Origin: UBA5972 sp964567685
Lineage (GTDB): Bacteria > Pseudomonadota > Alphaproteobacteria > Rhodobacterales > Rhodobacteraceae
Assembly: GCA_964567685.1 (NCBI GenBank)
Contig: CAZMNO010000001.1
Coordinates: 104,709-168,708, forward strand
Length of the DNA stretch: 64,000 nt
Reading direction: 5' to 3'
Each line of letters begins with the position of its first letter. The first letter of the stretch is position 1. The position numbers and the translations under genes are program-made. The notes beneath the pieces were generated by a model. The model was not told where the DNA came from. It made no database searches and saw only the letters and a program-made list of their open reading frames with translations. Shown here piece by piece: positions 17,280 to 26,159 of this stretch.

Positions 17280-18734
17280 CTATCCGTGCAGGGCGGCGAC
17301 GGTTTTCAGGGTTGAAAAGCCATAGAGTGCTTCAAAGCCCTTTTCACGCCCGTGACCGGATTTGCCGATGCCGCCGAAGGGCAGTTCCACCCCGCCACCG
17401 GCACCGTAATTGTTGATGAACACCTGTCCGGCGCGGATGGCTTTGGCGGCGCGCATCTGGCGCGCTCCGTCGCGGGTCCAGATCGAAGCCACCAGACCGA
17501 AATCGGTGGCGTTGGCGATGCGGATCGCTTCCTCCTCGTCGTCAAAAGGGATGACGACCTGCACCGGGCCGAAAATTTCGTCGCGGGCAAGGCTGTGGTC
17601 GGAAGGGACATCGGCCAGCAGTGTGGGGGGGATGTAATGCCCGCCCGGTGGTGCGTCGGCGACGATGCTGCCGGTTGCTGCGGTTTCAAGATCATTGCCT
17701 TGCGCCAGAAACCCGGCAACACGGTCTTTTTGTACGCCGGAAATCAGCGGGCCGACGTCAAGGTCGTGCTGGGCGGGGCCGACTTGAAGGGATTTGTAGC
17801 GCCGGATCAGATGCTCCATCAGGCGGTCATAAACGCCGCGCTGCACCAGAAGACGGGAGGAGGCAGAGCAGGTTTGACCAGCGTTCTGAATGCCTGCATT
17901 GACAAGAAAGGGCAGGGCAGCGTCGAGATCGGCGTCATCAAACACCAGTTGCGGGGATTTGCCGCCGAGTTCCAGCGTGACGGGCACGACATTGCGCGCG
18001 GCTGCGGACTGGATCAGACTGCCGACGGGGACTGAACCGGTGAAGCTGATATGGTGAATGCCGGGATGTTCTGAAAGGGCGGCACCTGCTTCCTCGCCCA
18101 GCCCCGGAACCACGTTGAGGGCCCCTTTGGGCAAACCTGCCTCATCGGCAATGGCAGCGAAGGCAAGGGCTGTCAGGCAGGCCTCTTCCGCCGGTTTCAG
18201 AACGCAGGCATTGCCCATCGCCAGGGCGGCGCCGACCGAGCGGCCGATGATCTGCATCGGGTAATTCCACGGAACGATATGGCCGGTGACGCCGTGGGGT
18301 TCGCGCAGAGTATAGACCGTGTAGCCGTCAAGATAGGGGATGGTCTGGCCGTGGATCTTATCGGCGGCACCGCCGTAGAACTCAAGATAGCGCGCCAGGG
18401 CTATGGCGTCATTGCGGGCTTGTGTCAGCGGCTTTCCCACATCCGCCGCTTCGATTTCCGCCAGAGCTTCGGTGCGTTCAAGAACAAGCCGGCCCATCTG
18501 GCTGAGCAGCCGTCCGCGTTCAAAGGCGGGCAGGCGGCCCCATTCGCTGGTGCGGGCGGTTTCTGCGGCGGAGACGGCAGCATCGATATCTTCCGTTTGA
18601 CCACGGGCGATCCTGCCGGTTTCCTGCCCGGTTGACGGGTTTTCTATCGGCAGGGTGTCTCCACCCAAGGGCGCTTGCCAGCGACCTCCGATGAAGCATT
18701 TATCGGTCGGATACCAAAGGGCTGAAAGGGGCAT
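17280..18734 (-). CDS. NAD-dependent aldehyde dehydrogenase
   Basis: A 484-residue aldehyde dehydrogenase with all usual elements: VPWNYPMQIIGRS, the general base in VTLELGGKSPQLVFDDADLD (quoted in part), the nucleophile in NAGQTCSASSR, and the C-terminal ELPFGGIGKSGHGREKG. Its sequence resembles betaine/4-guanidinobutyraldehyde-type enzymes more than GabD. It heads a leftward operon with the thioesterase (9-nt gap). The substrate is not determined by context. Confidence 0.88.
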   Translation of the reverse strand: MPLSALWYPTDKCFIGGRWQAPLGGDTLPIENPSTGQETGRIARGQTEDIDAAVSAAETARTSEWGRLPAFERGRLLSQMGRLVLERTEALAEIEAADVGKPLTQARNDAIALARYLEFYGGAADKIHGQTIPYLDGYTVYTLREPHGVTGHIVPWNYPMQIIGRSVGAALAMGNACVLKPAEEACLTALAFAAIADEAGLPKGALNVVPGLGEEAGAALSEHPGIHHISFTGSVPVGSLIQSAAARNVVPVTLELGGKSPQLVFDDADLDAALPFLVNAGIQNAGQTCSASSRLLVQRGVYDRLMEHLIRRYKSLQVGPAQHDLDVGPLISGVQKDRVAGFLAQGNDLETAATGSIVADAPPGGHYIPPTLLADVPSDHSLARDEIFGPVQVVIPFDDEEEAIRIANATDFGLVASIWTRDGARQMRAAKAIRAGQVFINNYGAGGGVELPFGGIGKSGHGREKGFEALYGFSTLKTVAALHG

Positions 18735-19030
18735 GGATTGATGAGCCTTGTTGTTTGCGCCGGGGGCGATTCACCTGGAATGATGTTAGCCAAAGGAAAC
18801 CCGGATGCCCAGACTTGGCGGGGTGGACGTGATCCGTGTGATGGCACAATAAAAACATTTGACCGAATCCCAATTTGGTTTAAAGGGCGTGTCAGGCACT
18901 GACGATGGCGTCGTCAGGTGAGGTTGCTCTCACCGCCTGCGGGCCGATCCCGCGATTTGTCCTGTACGCCCGGATTATTGTCCGGGGTATTTGACAAGAC
19001 CCCCGGAGAAAAAGACCGGAGGTCAAAACA

Positions 19031-20251
19031 ATGAACATGCATATCAAACAAAGACCGGAATTTGCGCCCTTTCCCAATGGCAAGAAAGCGGTTCTGCCAT
19101 TTGCGCAAGAAGAATATGCCGCCCGTCTGGCAGGGCTGCGCCTGATCATGGCCAGTGTGGGCCTTGATGCGGTTGTGCTGACGTCGATGCACAATGTCGC
19201 CTATTATTCGGGCTTTCTTTACTGCGCCTTTGGCCGACCCTATGCCTGTGTCGTGACGGCAGATAATGCGGTCACCGTCTCGGCCGGGATTGATGGTGGT
19301 CAGCCGGGGCGGCGTTCGGCCGTGGACAACATCGTTTACACCGACTGGAAGCGTGACAATTACTGGCGCGCCGTGCGCTCGGTTACCGGAACCGGGGGTA
19401 TTGTCGGGTTTGAAGGGGATCACTTGAACCTGCAGGGGCTGGACAAGCTCAAGGGGTTTCTTGCGCCGAAAGATGTGCGCGATATTGCCGGTGAAACCAT
19501 GACCCAGCGCATGTCAAAATCGCCTGCCGAAATCGCGCTGATCCGCGAAGGGGCGCGGGTGGCTGACCTTGGTGGTGAGGCGATCCGCGATGCGATTTGC
19601 CTTGGTGCGCGCGAGATCGACGTGGCAATGGCCGGGCGCGATGCGATGGAACTGGAAATTGCGCGTGCGTTTCCCGATAGCGAGGTTCGCGACAGCTGGG
19701 TCTGGTTCCAGTCGGGGCTGAACACCGATGGGGCGCATAACCCGGTGACCACAAGGGCGCTGGCGCATGGGGATATTCTGAGCCTCAACACCTTCCCGAT
19801 GATCTCGGGCTATTACACCGCCCTTGAGCGGACCCTGTTTCTGGGCGAGGTCGATGCGGCGTCGCTGAAGATCTGGGAAGCCAATGTCGCGGCACATGAG
19901 CTGGGTCTGAGCCTGATCAAACCCGGAGCGACCTGTGCTGGCATCACCCATGAGATCAACGCGCTTTTCGAGGAGCGTGGATTGCTGCAATACCGCTCGT
20001 TCGGCTATGGCCACTCGTTCGGGGTTCTGTCGCATTACTATGGTCGTGAGGCCGGTCTGGAACTGCGCGAGGATATCGACACGGTGCTTGAGGCGGGTCA
20101 CGTGGTTTCGATGGAGCCGATGCTGACCATTCCCGACGGGATGCCAGGTGCTGGTGGGTATCGTGAACATGACATTCTGGTTGTGGGTGAAACCGGGTCG
20201 GAAAACATAACCGGTTTCCCTTATGGGCCTGAGCATAATGTGATCGGATAA
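19031..20251 (+). CDS. creatinase (creatine amidinohydrolase)
   Basis: A 406-residue pita-bread (M24) family enzyme closely resembling, from memory, Pseudomonas creatinase over its full length: FLYCAFGRPYACVV, ISAGIDGGQP-like SAGIDGGQPGRR, NIVYTDWKRDNYW, WFQSGLNTDGAHNPVTTRA, FGYGHSFGVLSHYYGREAGL and the final SENITGFPYGPEHN. Creatinase hydrolyses creatine to sarcosine and urea. GGAGG lies about 10 nt before the ATG. The neighbouring FAD oxidoreductase could oxidise the sarcosine. No creatininase or urease genes are in the window. Confidence 0.92.
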   Translation: MNMHIKQRPEFAPFPNGKKAVLPFAQEEYAARLAGLRLIMASVGLDAVVLTSMHNVAYYSGFLYCAFGRPYACVVTADNAVTVSAGIDGGQPGRRSAVDNIVYTDWKRDNYWRAVRSVTGTGGIVGFEGDHLNLQGLDKLKGFLAPKDVRDIAGETMTQRMSKSPAEIALIREGARVADLGGEAIRDAICLGAREIDVAMAGRDAMELEIARAFPDSEVRDSWVWFQSGLNTDGAHNPVTTRALAHGDILSLNTFPMISGYYTALERTLFLGEVDAASLKIWEANVAAHELGLSLIKPGATCAGITHEINALFEERGLLQYRSFGYGHSFGVLSHYYGREAGLELREDIDTVLEAGHVVSMEPMLTIPDGMPGAGGYREHDILVVGETGSENITGFPYGPEHNVIG

Positions 20252-20309
20252 ATTCTGAAGGATTTAACCAAATCGGCTTTCCCACATTGCTGATCTGGCG
20301 TAGTGATTG

Positions 20310-20342
20310 CGGAGGTCGGGGGTGAACCCCGGTCTCCGTTTT
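20310..20342 (+). terminator. hairpin with T-run after creatinase
   Basis: CGGAG ... GGGG-GTGAA-CCCC ... CTCCG followed by TTTT, lying between creatinase and the flavoprotein gene. It looks like a rho-independent terminator or attenuator, which would make the second gene at least partly independent of the first. Confidence 0.6.
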
Positions 20343-20369
20343 CGTTTGGGGCCTGTCCGGGAGGCTATC

Positions 20370-21530
20370 GTGGTATTTGATGCGCTTGTCGTTGGCGGTG
20401 GAATTGTTGGTGCGACCACGGCTTACTATTTGTCACTGAAAGGCCAGCGGGTTGGGATTGTCGAGAAAAACCAACTGGGCCAGGGCACAACTGCGCGCAA
20501 TTTCAGCTGGATCAACGGCACTTCGAAAACCTCGAACGAGGCGTATCACCGGCTGAATGCGCTGGGCGTTCAGATGTATGGGTACCTGGCCGGTGAATTC
20601 GGAGCCGAGACCATGGGACTCAATCCCGTTGGCTCGCTGGGATATGCACCGCGATCTGATGCCGTGGCATTTAATGCATTGAAAGAGCAAGAGAAAGCGC
20701 TTCTTGCGTTGGATTACCCGTGTCAGTGGGTTGATACCGGGGTTCTGCGCGATCTTGAGCCCAATATGAGTTTTTCCGACGAATGCGAAGGGCTTTTGGC
20801 AGAGGTCGACAAGAGCCTTGATGCAACGAAATTCACCCGACTGATGGCTGATCAGGTCGTTGCACGGGGTGGCGCAGTTTTTGAAAACTGCGCGGCGCGC
20901 GAATTGATGGCGGATGACGACGGTGTGGTTTCGGGGATTGTCAGCGATCAGGGGGAGCTTGCGGCGAATGCGGTGATTGTGGCGGCTGGCCCTGATACCC
21001 CGGCTGTGCTGGCGGGGCTGACCGGATTTGACGGATTTGCGTCCCGCTTTCCGGTACTCAAGGTACCGGGGCTGCTGGTGACCACACCACCTACGCCCGA
21101 AGGTCTGGTCCGGCATCTGGTTTATACGGATACGGGGGGAGAGTTTCATGTCTTTCCCGATTTTAGCGGTGGGCTGAGGATCTCCTCGGATGATGCGGAT
21201 GGCGCGATTATCGACGATCAATCGGAGGAAAAGCTGCGCACCCTTGCGATTGGGCTTTTGAAACGTATGAATGCCTTGCTGCCTGATTTTCCGGGCGAGG
21301 AGTTGATTGATGACTGCAATCTGTCTGTCGGCATCCGCGCCTATCCCGAAGACGGGTTGAGTATCGCGGGTGCGTTGCCGGGGGCGGACGGACTCTATGT
21401 CATTGCCACCCATAGCGGTATCACGCTGGCCCCGGCGCTTGGGAAACTGATGGCGGAACTGGTTGTGAGCGGGCAGTGCCCGGATGCGCTGAAGCCCTTT
21501 GGGCTGGAGCGATTGGCGGGGTTTGGGTAA
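20370..21530 (+). CDS. FAD-dependent amine oxidoreductase (sarcosine/D-amino-acid oxidase type)
   Basis: A 386-residue DAO-family flavoprotein. The Rossmann FAD motif VVGGGIVGATTAYYLS stands at the N-terminus, VEKNQLGQGTTARNFSW follows, and the C-terminal part has the family pattern GLYVIATHSGITLAPALGK. The GTG at 20370 is chosen because GGGAGG lies 5 nt upstream. Because it follows creatinase, sarcosine is the most plausible substrate (giving glycine, formaldehyde and reduced acceptor), but DadA-like or opine-oxidase activity cannot be excluded. Confidence 0.8.
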   Translation: MVFDALVVGGGIVGATTAYYLSLKGQRVGIVEKNQLGQGTTARNFSWINGTSKTSNEAYHRLNALGVQMYGYLAGEFGAETMGLNPVGSLGYAPRSDAVAFNALKEQEKALLALDYPCQWVDTGVLRDLEPNMSFSDECEGLLAEVDKSLDATKFTRLMADQVVARGGAVFENCAARELMADDDGVVSGIVSDQGELAANAVIVAAGPDTPAVLAGLTGFDGFASRFPVLKVPGLLVTTPPTPEGLVRHLVYTDTGGEFHVFPDFSGGLRISSDDADGAIIDDQSEEKLRTLAIGLLKRMNALLPDFPGEELIDDCNLSVGIRAYPEDGLSIAGALPGADGLYVIATHSGITLAPALGKLMAELVVSGQCPDALKPFGLERLAGFG

Positions 21531-21675
21531 CCAGTTCTGCCGCAATACTCGGCCAGACCCCAGAAATGCTGCAACTGCGAAGGTTTGCCGCGCATGCAAA
21601 ATAGCACTTGGTTTGAAGCGGCACTCTCCCCTATGCTGCTATCGATTCTGGTGTCGCCAGACAGAGGGGCCCTCC

Positions 21676-22500
21676 ATGAGTGCCAGCAAAGAACAGAAGT
21701 CGCTGACCCCGCCTGATATCCTGAGGGCCAAGGGGGGCGTGCCGCTGGTTTGCCTGACCGCCTATACAACGCCGATGGCGAGAATGGTTGATCCGTATTG
21801 CGATGTCGTGCTGGTCGGCGATTCCGTCGGTATGGTGTTGCACGGGCTGGAAACCACCCTTGGCGTTACAATGGACATGATGGTCATGCACGCGCAGGCG
21901 GTTCGGCGTGGGCTTGAACGGGCGCTGATGGTTGTTGATATGCCCTTTGGCTCTTATGAGGAAAGCCCGGCGCAGGCCTTTCGCAATGCCGCCACGATCA
22001 TGGCGAAAACCGGGGCCGGGGCGGTGAAGCTGGAAGGTGGCGAAAGCATGGCTGAAACCATCGCTTTTCTGGTTGCACGCGGCATCCCGGTGATGGCGCA
22101 TATCGGGCTGACACCGCAGGGCGTCAATGCCTTTGGTGGCTACAAGGTTCAGGGCAAGGGTGACAGCGCCGATCAGGTTATGCGCGACGCGGTTGCGGTG
22201 GCCGAAGCAGGGGCATTTTCGGTGGTGCTGGAGAAGGTTCCGGCCAAGCTTGCCGACAAGGTTACCGAGACCGTGCCCATTCCGACCATCGGTATCGGGG
22301 CGTCTGTTGATTGTGACGGGCAGATATTGGTGGTTGACGATATGCTGGGCCTGTTCGCGGAGTTCCGCCCGAAATTCGTCAAACGCTATGCTGAGCTGGC
22401 AGAGAATACCGACGAGGCGATTGCCGCTTATGCCAGCGATGTCAGGGCGCGGCGCTTTCCGGCGGATGAACATGTTTTCACTGACGACAAGAAAACGTGA
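21676..22500 (+). CDS. panB: 3-methyl-2-oxobutanoate hydroxymethyltransferase
   Basis: PanB transfers a hydroxymethyl group from methylene-tetrahydrofolate to 2-oxoisovalerate to make ketopantoate, the first step of pantothenate synthesis. The 274-residue protein shows LTAYTTPMARMVDPY, VVLVGDSVGMVLHG, VKLEGGESMAET and GIPVMAHIGLTPQ. The ATG at 21676 fits the family N-terminus. Its stop overlaps the start of panC (GTGA), indicating coupled translation. Confidence 0.97.
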   Translation: MSASKEQKSLTPPDILRAKGGVPLVCLTAYTTPMARMVDPYCDVVLVGDSVGMVLHGLETTLGVTMDMMVMHAQAVRRGLERALMVVDMPFGSYEESPAQAFRNAATIMAKTGAGAVKLEGGESMAETIAFLVARGIPVMAHIGLTPQGVNAFGGYKVQGKGDSADQVMRDAVAVAEAGAFSVVLEKVPAKLADKVTETVPIPTIGIGASVDCDGQILVVDDMLGLFAEFRPKFVKRYAELAENTDEAIAAYASDVRARRFPADEHVFTDDKKT

Positions 22501-23345
22501 CCCCACAGATCATCCATAAGAAAGCCGACCTGCGCGGGCTGGTTGCGGAATGGCGCAAAAACGGCGAAGAGGTCGCTGTGGTGCCGACGATGGGGGCTTT
22601 GCATGCGGGGCATCTCAGCCTTGTCAGGGCCGCTTGTGATGGGGCCGACCGGGTGATCGTGACGATTTTCGTCAATCCAAAGCAGTTCAACAACCCGGAC
22701 GATCTGAAGAAATATCCGCGCACGGTCGAAAGTGATGTGCAGAAGCTGGAACCATTCAGGGTTGATGCCATTTACGCGCCGGATCCCGATCAGATTTATC
22801 CCGATGGGTTTTCCACCAATGTCAGTGTTCAGGGGGTCAGCGAGGGGCTGTGTGGGGCGCACAGGCCTGGGCATTTTGACGGGGTTGCGACCGTGGTGGC
22901 CAAGCTGATTCTGCAAACCGGAGCGGACCGGGCCTATTTTGGTGAGAAGGACTTTCAGCAATTGCAGGTGGTGCGGCGGCTGGTGCGCGATCTGGATATC
23001 CCGGTTGAGATCATTGGCTGCCCGACCGTGCGCGACCCAGACGGTATGGCGCTGTCATCGCGCAATGCGCTGTTATCGGCTGAGGAGCGCAGCAAGGCTG
23101 CGGCCCTGTATCGGGCTTTGGTTGAGGCCGTCACAGAGATCGGGAAGGGTGTGCCGGTTGATATTGCGATCAGCAAGGCGACAGGTGCCATTCTTGCGGC
23201 CGGGTATCGTGAGGTTGAGTATCTTGAATTGCGCGATGAAGCGCGGCTACAGCCGGTTGCCGATGCCAGCCAACCGGCGCGTCTGCTGGCGGCGGCAATG
23301 CTTGGCGATGTACGTTTAATCGACAATATATCGGTCGGTGGCTGA
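22497..23345 (+). CDS. panC: pantoate-beta-alanine ligase
   Basis: PanC condenses pantoate with beta-alanine using ATP. In the 282 residues one sees VPTMGALHAGHLSLV (HxGH nucleotide site), FVNPKQFNNPDDL, YFGEKDFQQLQVVRRLVRDL (in part) and DGMALSSRNALLS. It starts at GTG overlapping the panB stop. The intervening ketopantoate reductase (panE) is not adjacent. A run of hairpins follows the gene at 23375-23441. Confidence 0.97.
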   Translation: MTPQIIHKKADLRGLVAEWRKNGEEVAVVPTMGALHAGHLSLVRAACDGADRVIVTIFVNPKQFNNPDDLKKYPRTVESDVQKLEPFRVDAIYAPDPDQIYPDGFSTNVSVQGVSEGLCGAHRPGHFDGVATVVAKLILQTGADRAYFGEKDFQQLQVVRRLVRDLDIPVEIIGCPTVRDPDGMALSSRNALLSAEERSKAAALYRALVEAVTEIGKGVPVDIAISKATGAILAAGYREVEYLELRDEARLQPVADASQPARLLAAAMLGDVRLIDNISVGG

Positions 23346-23374
23346 AGCTCTAGGGGGCCGTCCTTGAAGCCTGT

Positions 23375-23441
23375 GCTGCAGAAAAAAGTGATTTCGAAAT
23401 CACTTATTAAGCTGCTTTGAAGCAGCTTTGGCTTTTGCCAA
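23375..23441 (-). repeat. hairpin repeat, copy 2, and terminator-like tail of panC
   Basis: Three consecutive inverted repeats: AAGTGATTTCGAAATCACTT (perfect 20-bp palindrome, 23386-23405), AAGCTGCTT-TG-AAGCAGCTT (23409-23428) and TTGGC-TTTT-GCCAA (23428-23441). Read on the minus strand the first two have the same order and sequence pattern as 8346-8393. They may terminate both panC and the convergent peptidase gene. Confidence 0.6.
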
Positions 23442-23479
23442 GCCGTCCGCTAATTGAGTTTTGCCGGATGATGTTTTCG

Positions 23480-24772
23480 CTACCCGGTCAACAGGTCTTC
23501 CAGTGCCAGCGCCATGACCTTGGTGCTGTCGATCATGTCGTCAACACCGATCCACTCATCCGGCTGATGCGCCAGATCAAGGATGCCCGGGCCATAGGCG
23601 ATGCAGTTTTTCAGCTTGCCGATCCGGTCGATATGTTTCTGGTCATAAGTGCCGGGCGAAACCACGTAATCGGGATGGGTGCCAAGCACCTCCGAGATGG
23701 CGCGGCTGACGGTTTGCACGATGGGGGCGCTCTGCTCGGTCATGGTCGGGATGACGGTGTGCATGTCGCGGATTTCATAGTCAAAATCAGGGCGCGTTGC
23801 CTTGAGGTGATCGAGCAGATCGATCATTTCAGCCCGCACTTCGGGCAGCTTTTCCTCAAGCAGAAAGCGCCGGTCGATGACCATATGGCAGCGGTCCGGC
23901 ACGCAGGCGCTGGGCAGGCCGGTGTAGTCTTCGGGCTGAACCGGCTCGCCGCCGTGGATCGAATTGATGTTGAGCGTCGATTGCTTTGCCCCTTCGGGCA
24001 CGACCGGCATGTCGGTGCGCTTGGTTGCCAGCAGCGGGAACAGGCTGCGCTCCATTTCGGCGATGACGGCCCCCATATGGCGGACGGCGCAATCACCGAG
24101 GAAGGGCATCGAGCCATGCGCGATATGGCCCCTGGTTTCAATCTCGGCCCACCAGACACCGCGATGGCCAAGGCAGATGCGGTCTTTGTTCAGGGGTTCG
24201 GGGATGATGACGTGCTGCACACGGGCAGGGTCAAACCTGCCCTGTTCGGCAAGATAGGCAACACCGCCAAAGCCACCGGATTCCTCGTCTGCCGTGGTGG
24301 AGATTTCGATGGCACCGCTATAGTCGGGATGGGTGGCAATGAAGGCTTCTGCTGCGATGACCGAGGCGGCAAGCCCACCTTTCATATCACAGGCCCCGCG
24401 CCCGTAGATCTTTCCGTCAGCGAGCGTGGCGGCAAAGGGATCGAAGGACCAGCCATTGCCCACCTCGACCACATCGTGATGCGAGTTGAAGTGAACGCAT
24501 TCCCCGGGCTTACTGCCTTCATGGCGGGCAATCAGGTTCCATCGGGGGTATTGATCGTTGTCACCGGGGGTGCCTTTGGCGCGGATGAGCTCGACTGAAA
24601 ATCCGGATGATTTCAGCCGCTTTGCAAGGTACTCGCAGATCTCGCGGTAGTTATCACCCGGCGGGTTCAGTGTTGGGATACGGATGAGGTTTTGGGTCAG
24701 CGTAATCAGCTGATCCGCGCGTGCTGTGATTTCGTCAAAAAGGGCTTCACTGGAAGAAATTGTTGTCACCAT
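23480..24772 (-). CDS. M20 peptidase, ArgE/DapE family
   Basis: A zinc-dependent amidohydrolase of about 430 residues. Metal-binding segments are FNSHHDVVEVG, GRGACDMKGGLA and TADEESGGFG. Dimerisation-domain features (WAEIETRGHIAHGS) follow. The assigned start (MVTTISSS) matches family length; the frame is open 26 codons further upstream with no ribosome binding site. Members act as acetylornithine deacetylase, desuccinylase or carboxypeptidase, and neither the sequence nor the neighbours tell which. It converges on panC across the hairpin repeat. Confidence 0.83.
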   Translation of the reverse strand: MVTTISSSEALFDEITARADQLITLTQNLIRIPTLNPPGDNYREICEYLAKRLKSSGFSVELIRAKGTPGDNDQYPRWNLIARHEGSKPGECVHFNSHHDVVEVGNGWSFDPFAATLADGKIYGRGACDMKGGLAASVIAAEAFIATHPDYSGAIEISTTADEESGGFGGVAYLAEQGRFDPARVQHVIIPEPLNKDRICLGHRGVWWAEIETRGHIAHGSMPFLGDCAVRHMGAVIAEMERSLFPLLATKRTDMPVVPEGAKQSTLNINSIHGGEPVQPEDYTGLPSACVPDRCHMVIDRRFLLEEKLPEVRAEMIDLLDHLKATRPDFDYEIRDMHTVIPTMTEQSAPIVQTVSRAISEVLGTHPDYVVSPGTYDQKHIDRIGKLKNCIAYGPGILDLAHQPDEWIGVDDMIDSTKVMALALEDLLTG

Positions 24773-25218
24773 AGACCTCGTGCTTTTGAAAAACTTATGA
24801 GGGAAGTGGCGGCTGTGCAATGTGGAAGAATGCGAGTTCATTGTTGCCAATAACGAAACAATGCATGGTTTGAGGGTAATGTTGTCATTAGTTTGGCAAT
24901 AGTGTCAGATTTTGAGGGTTGGAAGATCAGTACGGGATAGGGTGCTTATGCCGACAGCTCATTTGAATGACCCATCAGCCAATTGATTCAATTGGTCTGG
25001 AGGTTCCATCAAGAAGCGCGCCCTTCGCAGCTCTGTGGCAAACTGGTAGGCCTTCCATTCTTGAAGATTCTGAAAGGAACAGCAAATTGCGCCGCTGGTG
25101 TTACAGGCCACGGCCACCAAATTGACAAATTCGCACGTTAAGGCAAGGCAACATTGGATCGGAAATACCAAGTGATCCCGGTCGGTCAGGACCGGTTTTC
25201 TATGAAATACGGGGTATC
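24773..25218. other. non-coding stretch upstream of the RTX protein
   Basis: About 445 nt between divergent genes, AT-richer than the surroundings. A 70-codon leftward frame at 24959-25171 lacks a recognisable motif or ribosome binding site, so I do not call it a gene. Promoters of both flanking genes should lie here. Confidence 0.5.
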
Positions 25219-26145
25219 ATGAGTGGCAGTTTCCAGAATTTCCTGAGGGATCTACGCCTGCGCGAATCCAGTGGGGACTACACGGCTGTCAACTCGTATG
25301 GATATCTCGGGGCGTACCAGTTTGGTGAAGCGGCCTTGATCGACCTGGGTGTGGTTAACCACGACGGCAGCGCCTTTAACAATGATTTCAGCGGTGGGTT
25401 CACCGGGAGTTATGGTGTCACCTCGGTTGCGGATTTTCTGACGAGCCCCAATGCGCAGGACGAGATAGCCAAAGACTGGTTCGATCTTCTGTGGGCGCGC
25501 ATCCGTTATTACGATATTGACCATTATGTCGGGCAGGTGCTGAACGGTGTTGAACTGACCAAAACCGCGATGCTTGCGGCCTCGCATCTTTTGGGCACCG
25601 GTGGGCTGATCAATTTCATCCGTTCCGGTGGCACGGCCAATCTTACCGATGGGTACGGAACGCCGATAGAGCAGTATATGGCGCTGTTTGCCGACTATAA
25701 CACGCCGGCGAGATATCAGGACCGGCTAAATCAGGACAACACGATAGCCGGTGGGGCAGGGCGGGACGTTCTGAAAGGGTTCGGCGGTGGTGATCTGCTG
25801 ACCGGCAGAGGCGCGCGGGACGGGCTTGTCGGTGGCGGAGGTAATGACAAGCTGAAAGGCGGACGGGGCGGTGATACGCTTTTTGGAGGGACCGGACAGG
25901 ACAAGCTGTTTGGCGGGCGCGGGGCGGATGAGTTTATTTTCAAGGGCAATTCGGGCCGGGATGTCGTGCGCGACTTTCAGGATGGGGTGGATCAGCTTGT
26001 GATCCGTTCAGGGGCTGATCGTTTTCGTGACCTGACCATCACAGAGAGCGGTGGCGATACGAAAGTCGCCTTTGCCGATACGGTGATCATCTTGCGCGGG
26101 TTTGACGCCGACGATCTGTCGGCAGACGATTTTACCTTTGTCTGA
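25219..26145 (+). CDS. RTX-repeat protein with a lysozyme/transglycosylase-like N-terminus
   Basis: A 308-residue protein in two parts. Residues 1-165 contain LRLRESSGDYTAVNSYGYLG and AYQFGEAAL, a pattern seen in lytic-transglycosylase-like domains where the Glu of RESSGDY would be catalytic. Residues 175-235 are glycine/aspartate repeats of the RTX type (GGAGRDVLKGFGGGD, GGGGNDKLKGGRGGDTLFGG) that bind calcium. The C-terminus ends in acidic then hydrophobic residues (DDFTFV), like type I secretion signals, and no Sec signal is present. I infer a type I-exported cell-wall-active protein. The repeats are certain, the enzymatic assignment is not. Confidence 0.78.
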   Translation: MSGSFQNFLRDLRLRESSGDYTAVNSYGYLGAYQFGEAALIDLGVVNHDGSAFNNDFSGGFTGSYGVTSVADFLTSPNAQDEIAKDWFDLLWARIRYYDIDHYVGQVLNGVELTKTAMLAASHLLGTGGLINFIRSGGTANLTDGYGTPIEQYMALFADYNTPARYQDRLNQDNTIAGGAGRDVLKGFGGGDLLTGRGARDGLVGGGGNDKLKGGRGGDTLFGGTGQDKLFGGRGADEFIFKGNSGRDVVRDFQDGVDQLVIRSGADRFRDLTITESGGDTKVAFADTVIILRGFDADDLSADDFTFV

Positions 26146-26159
26146 CCATCCGGCGCAGT

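Noticed and set aside
23417..24598. 393-codon frame on the plus strand
   Set aside because: Antisense to the M20 peptidase gene, which has all metal-binding motifs.
24959..25171. 70-codon leftward frame in the gap before the RTX gene
   Set aside because: No ribosome binding site, no motif, cysteine-rich random-looking composition.
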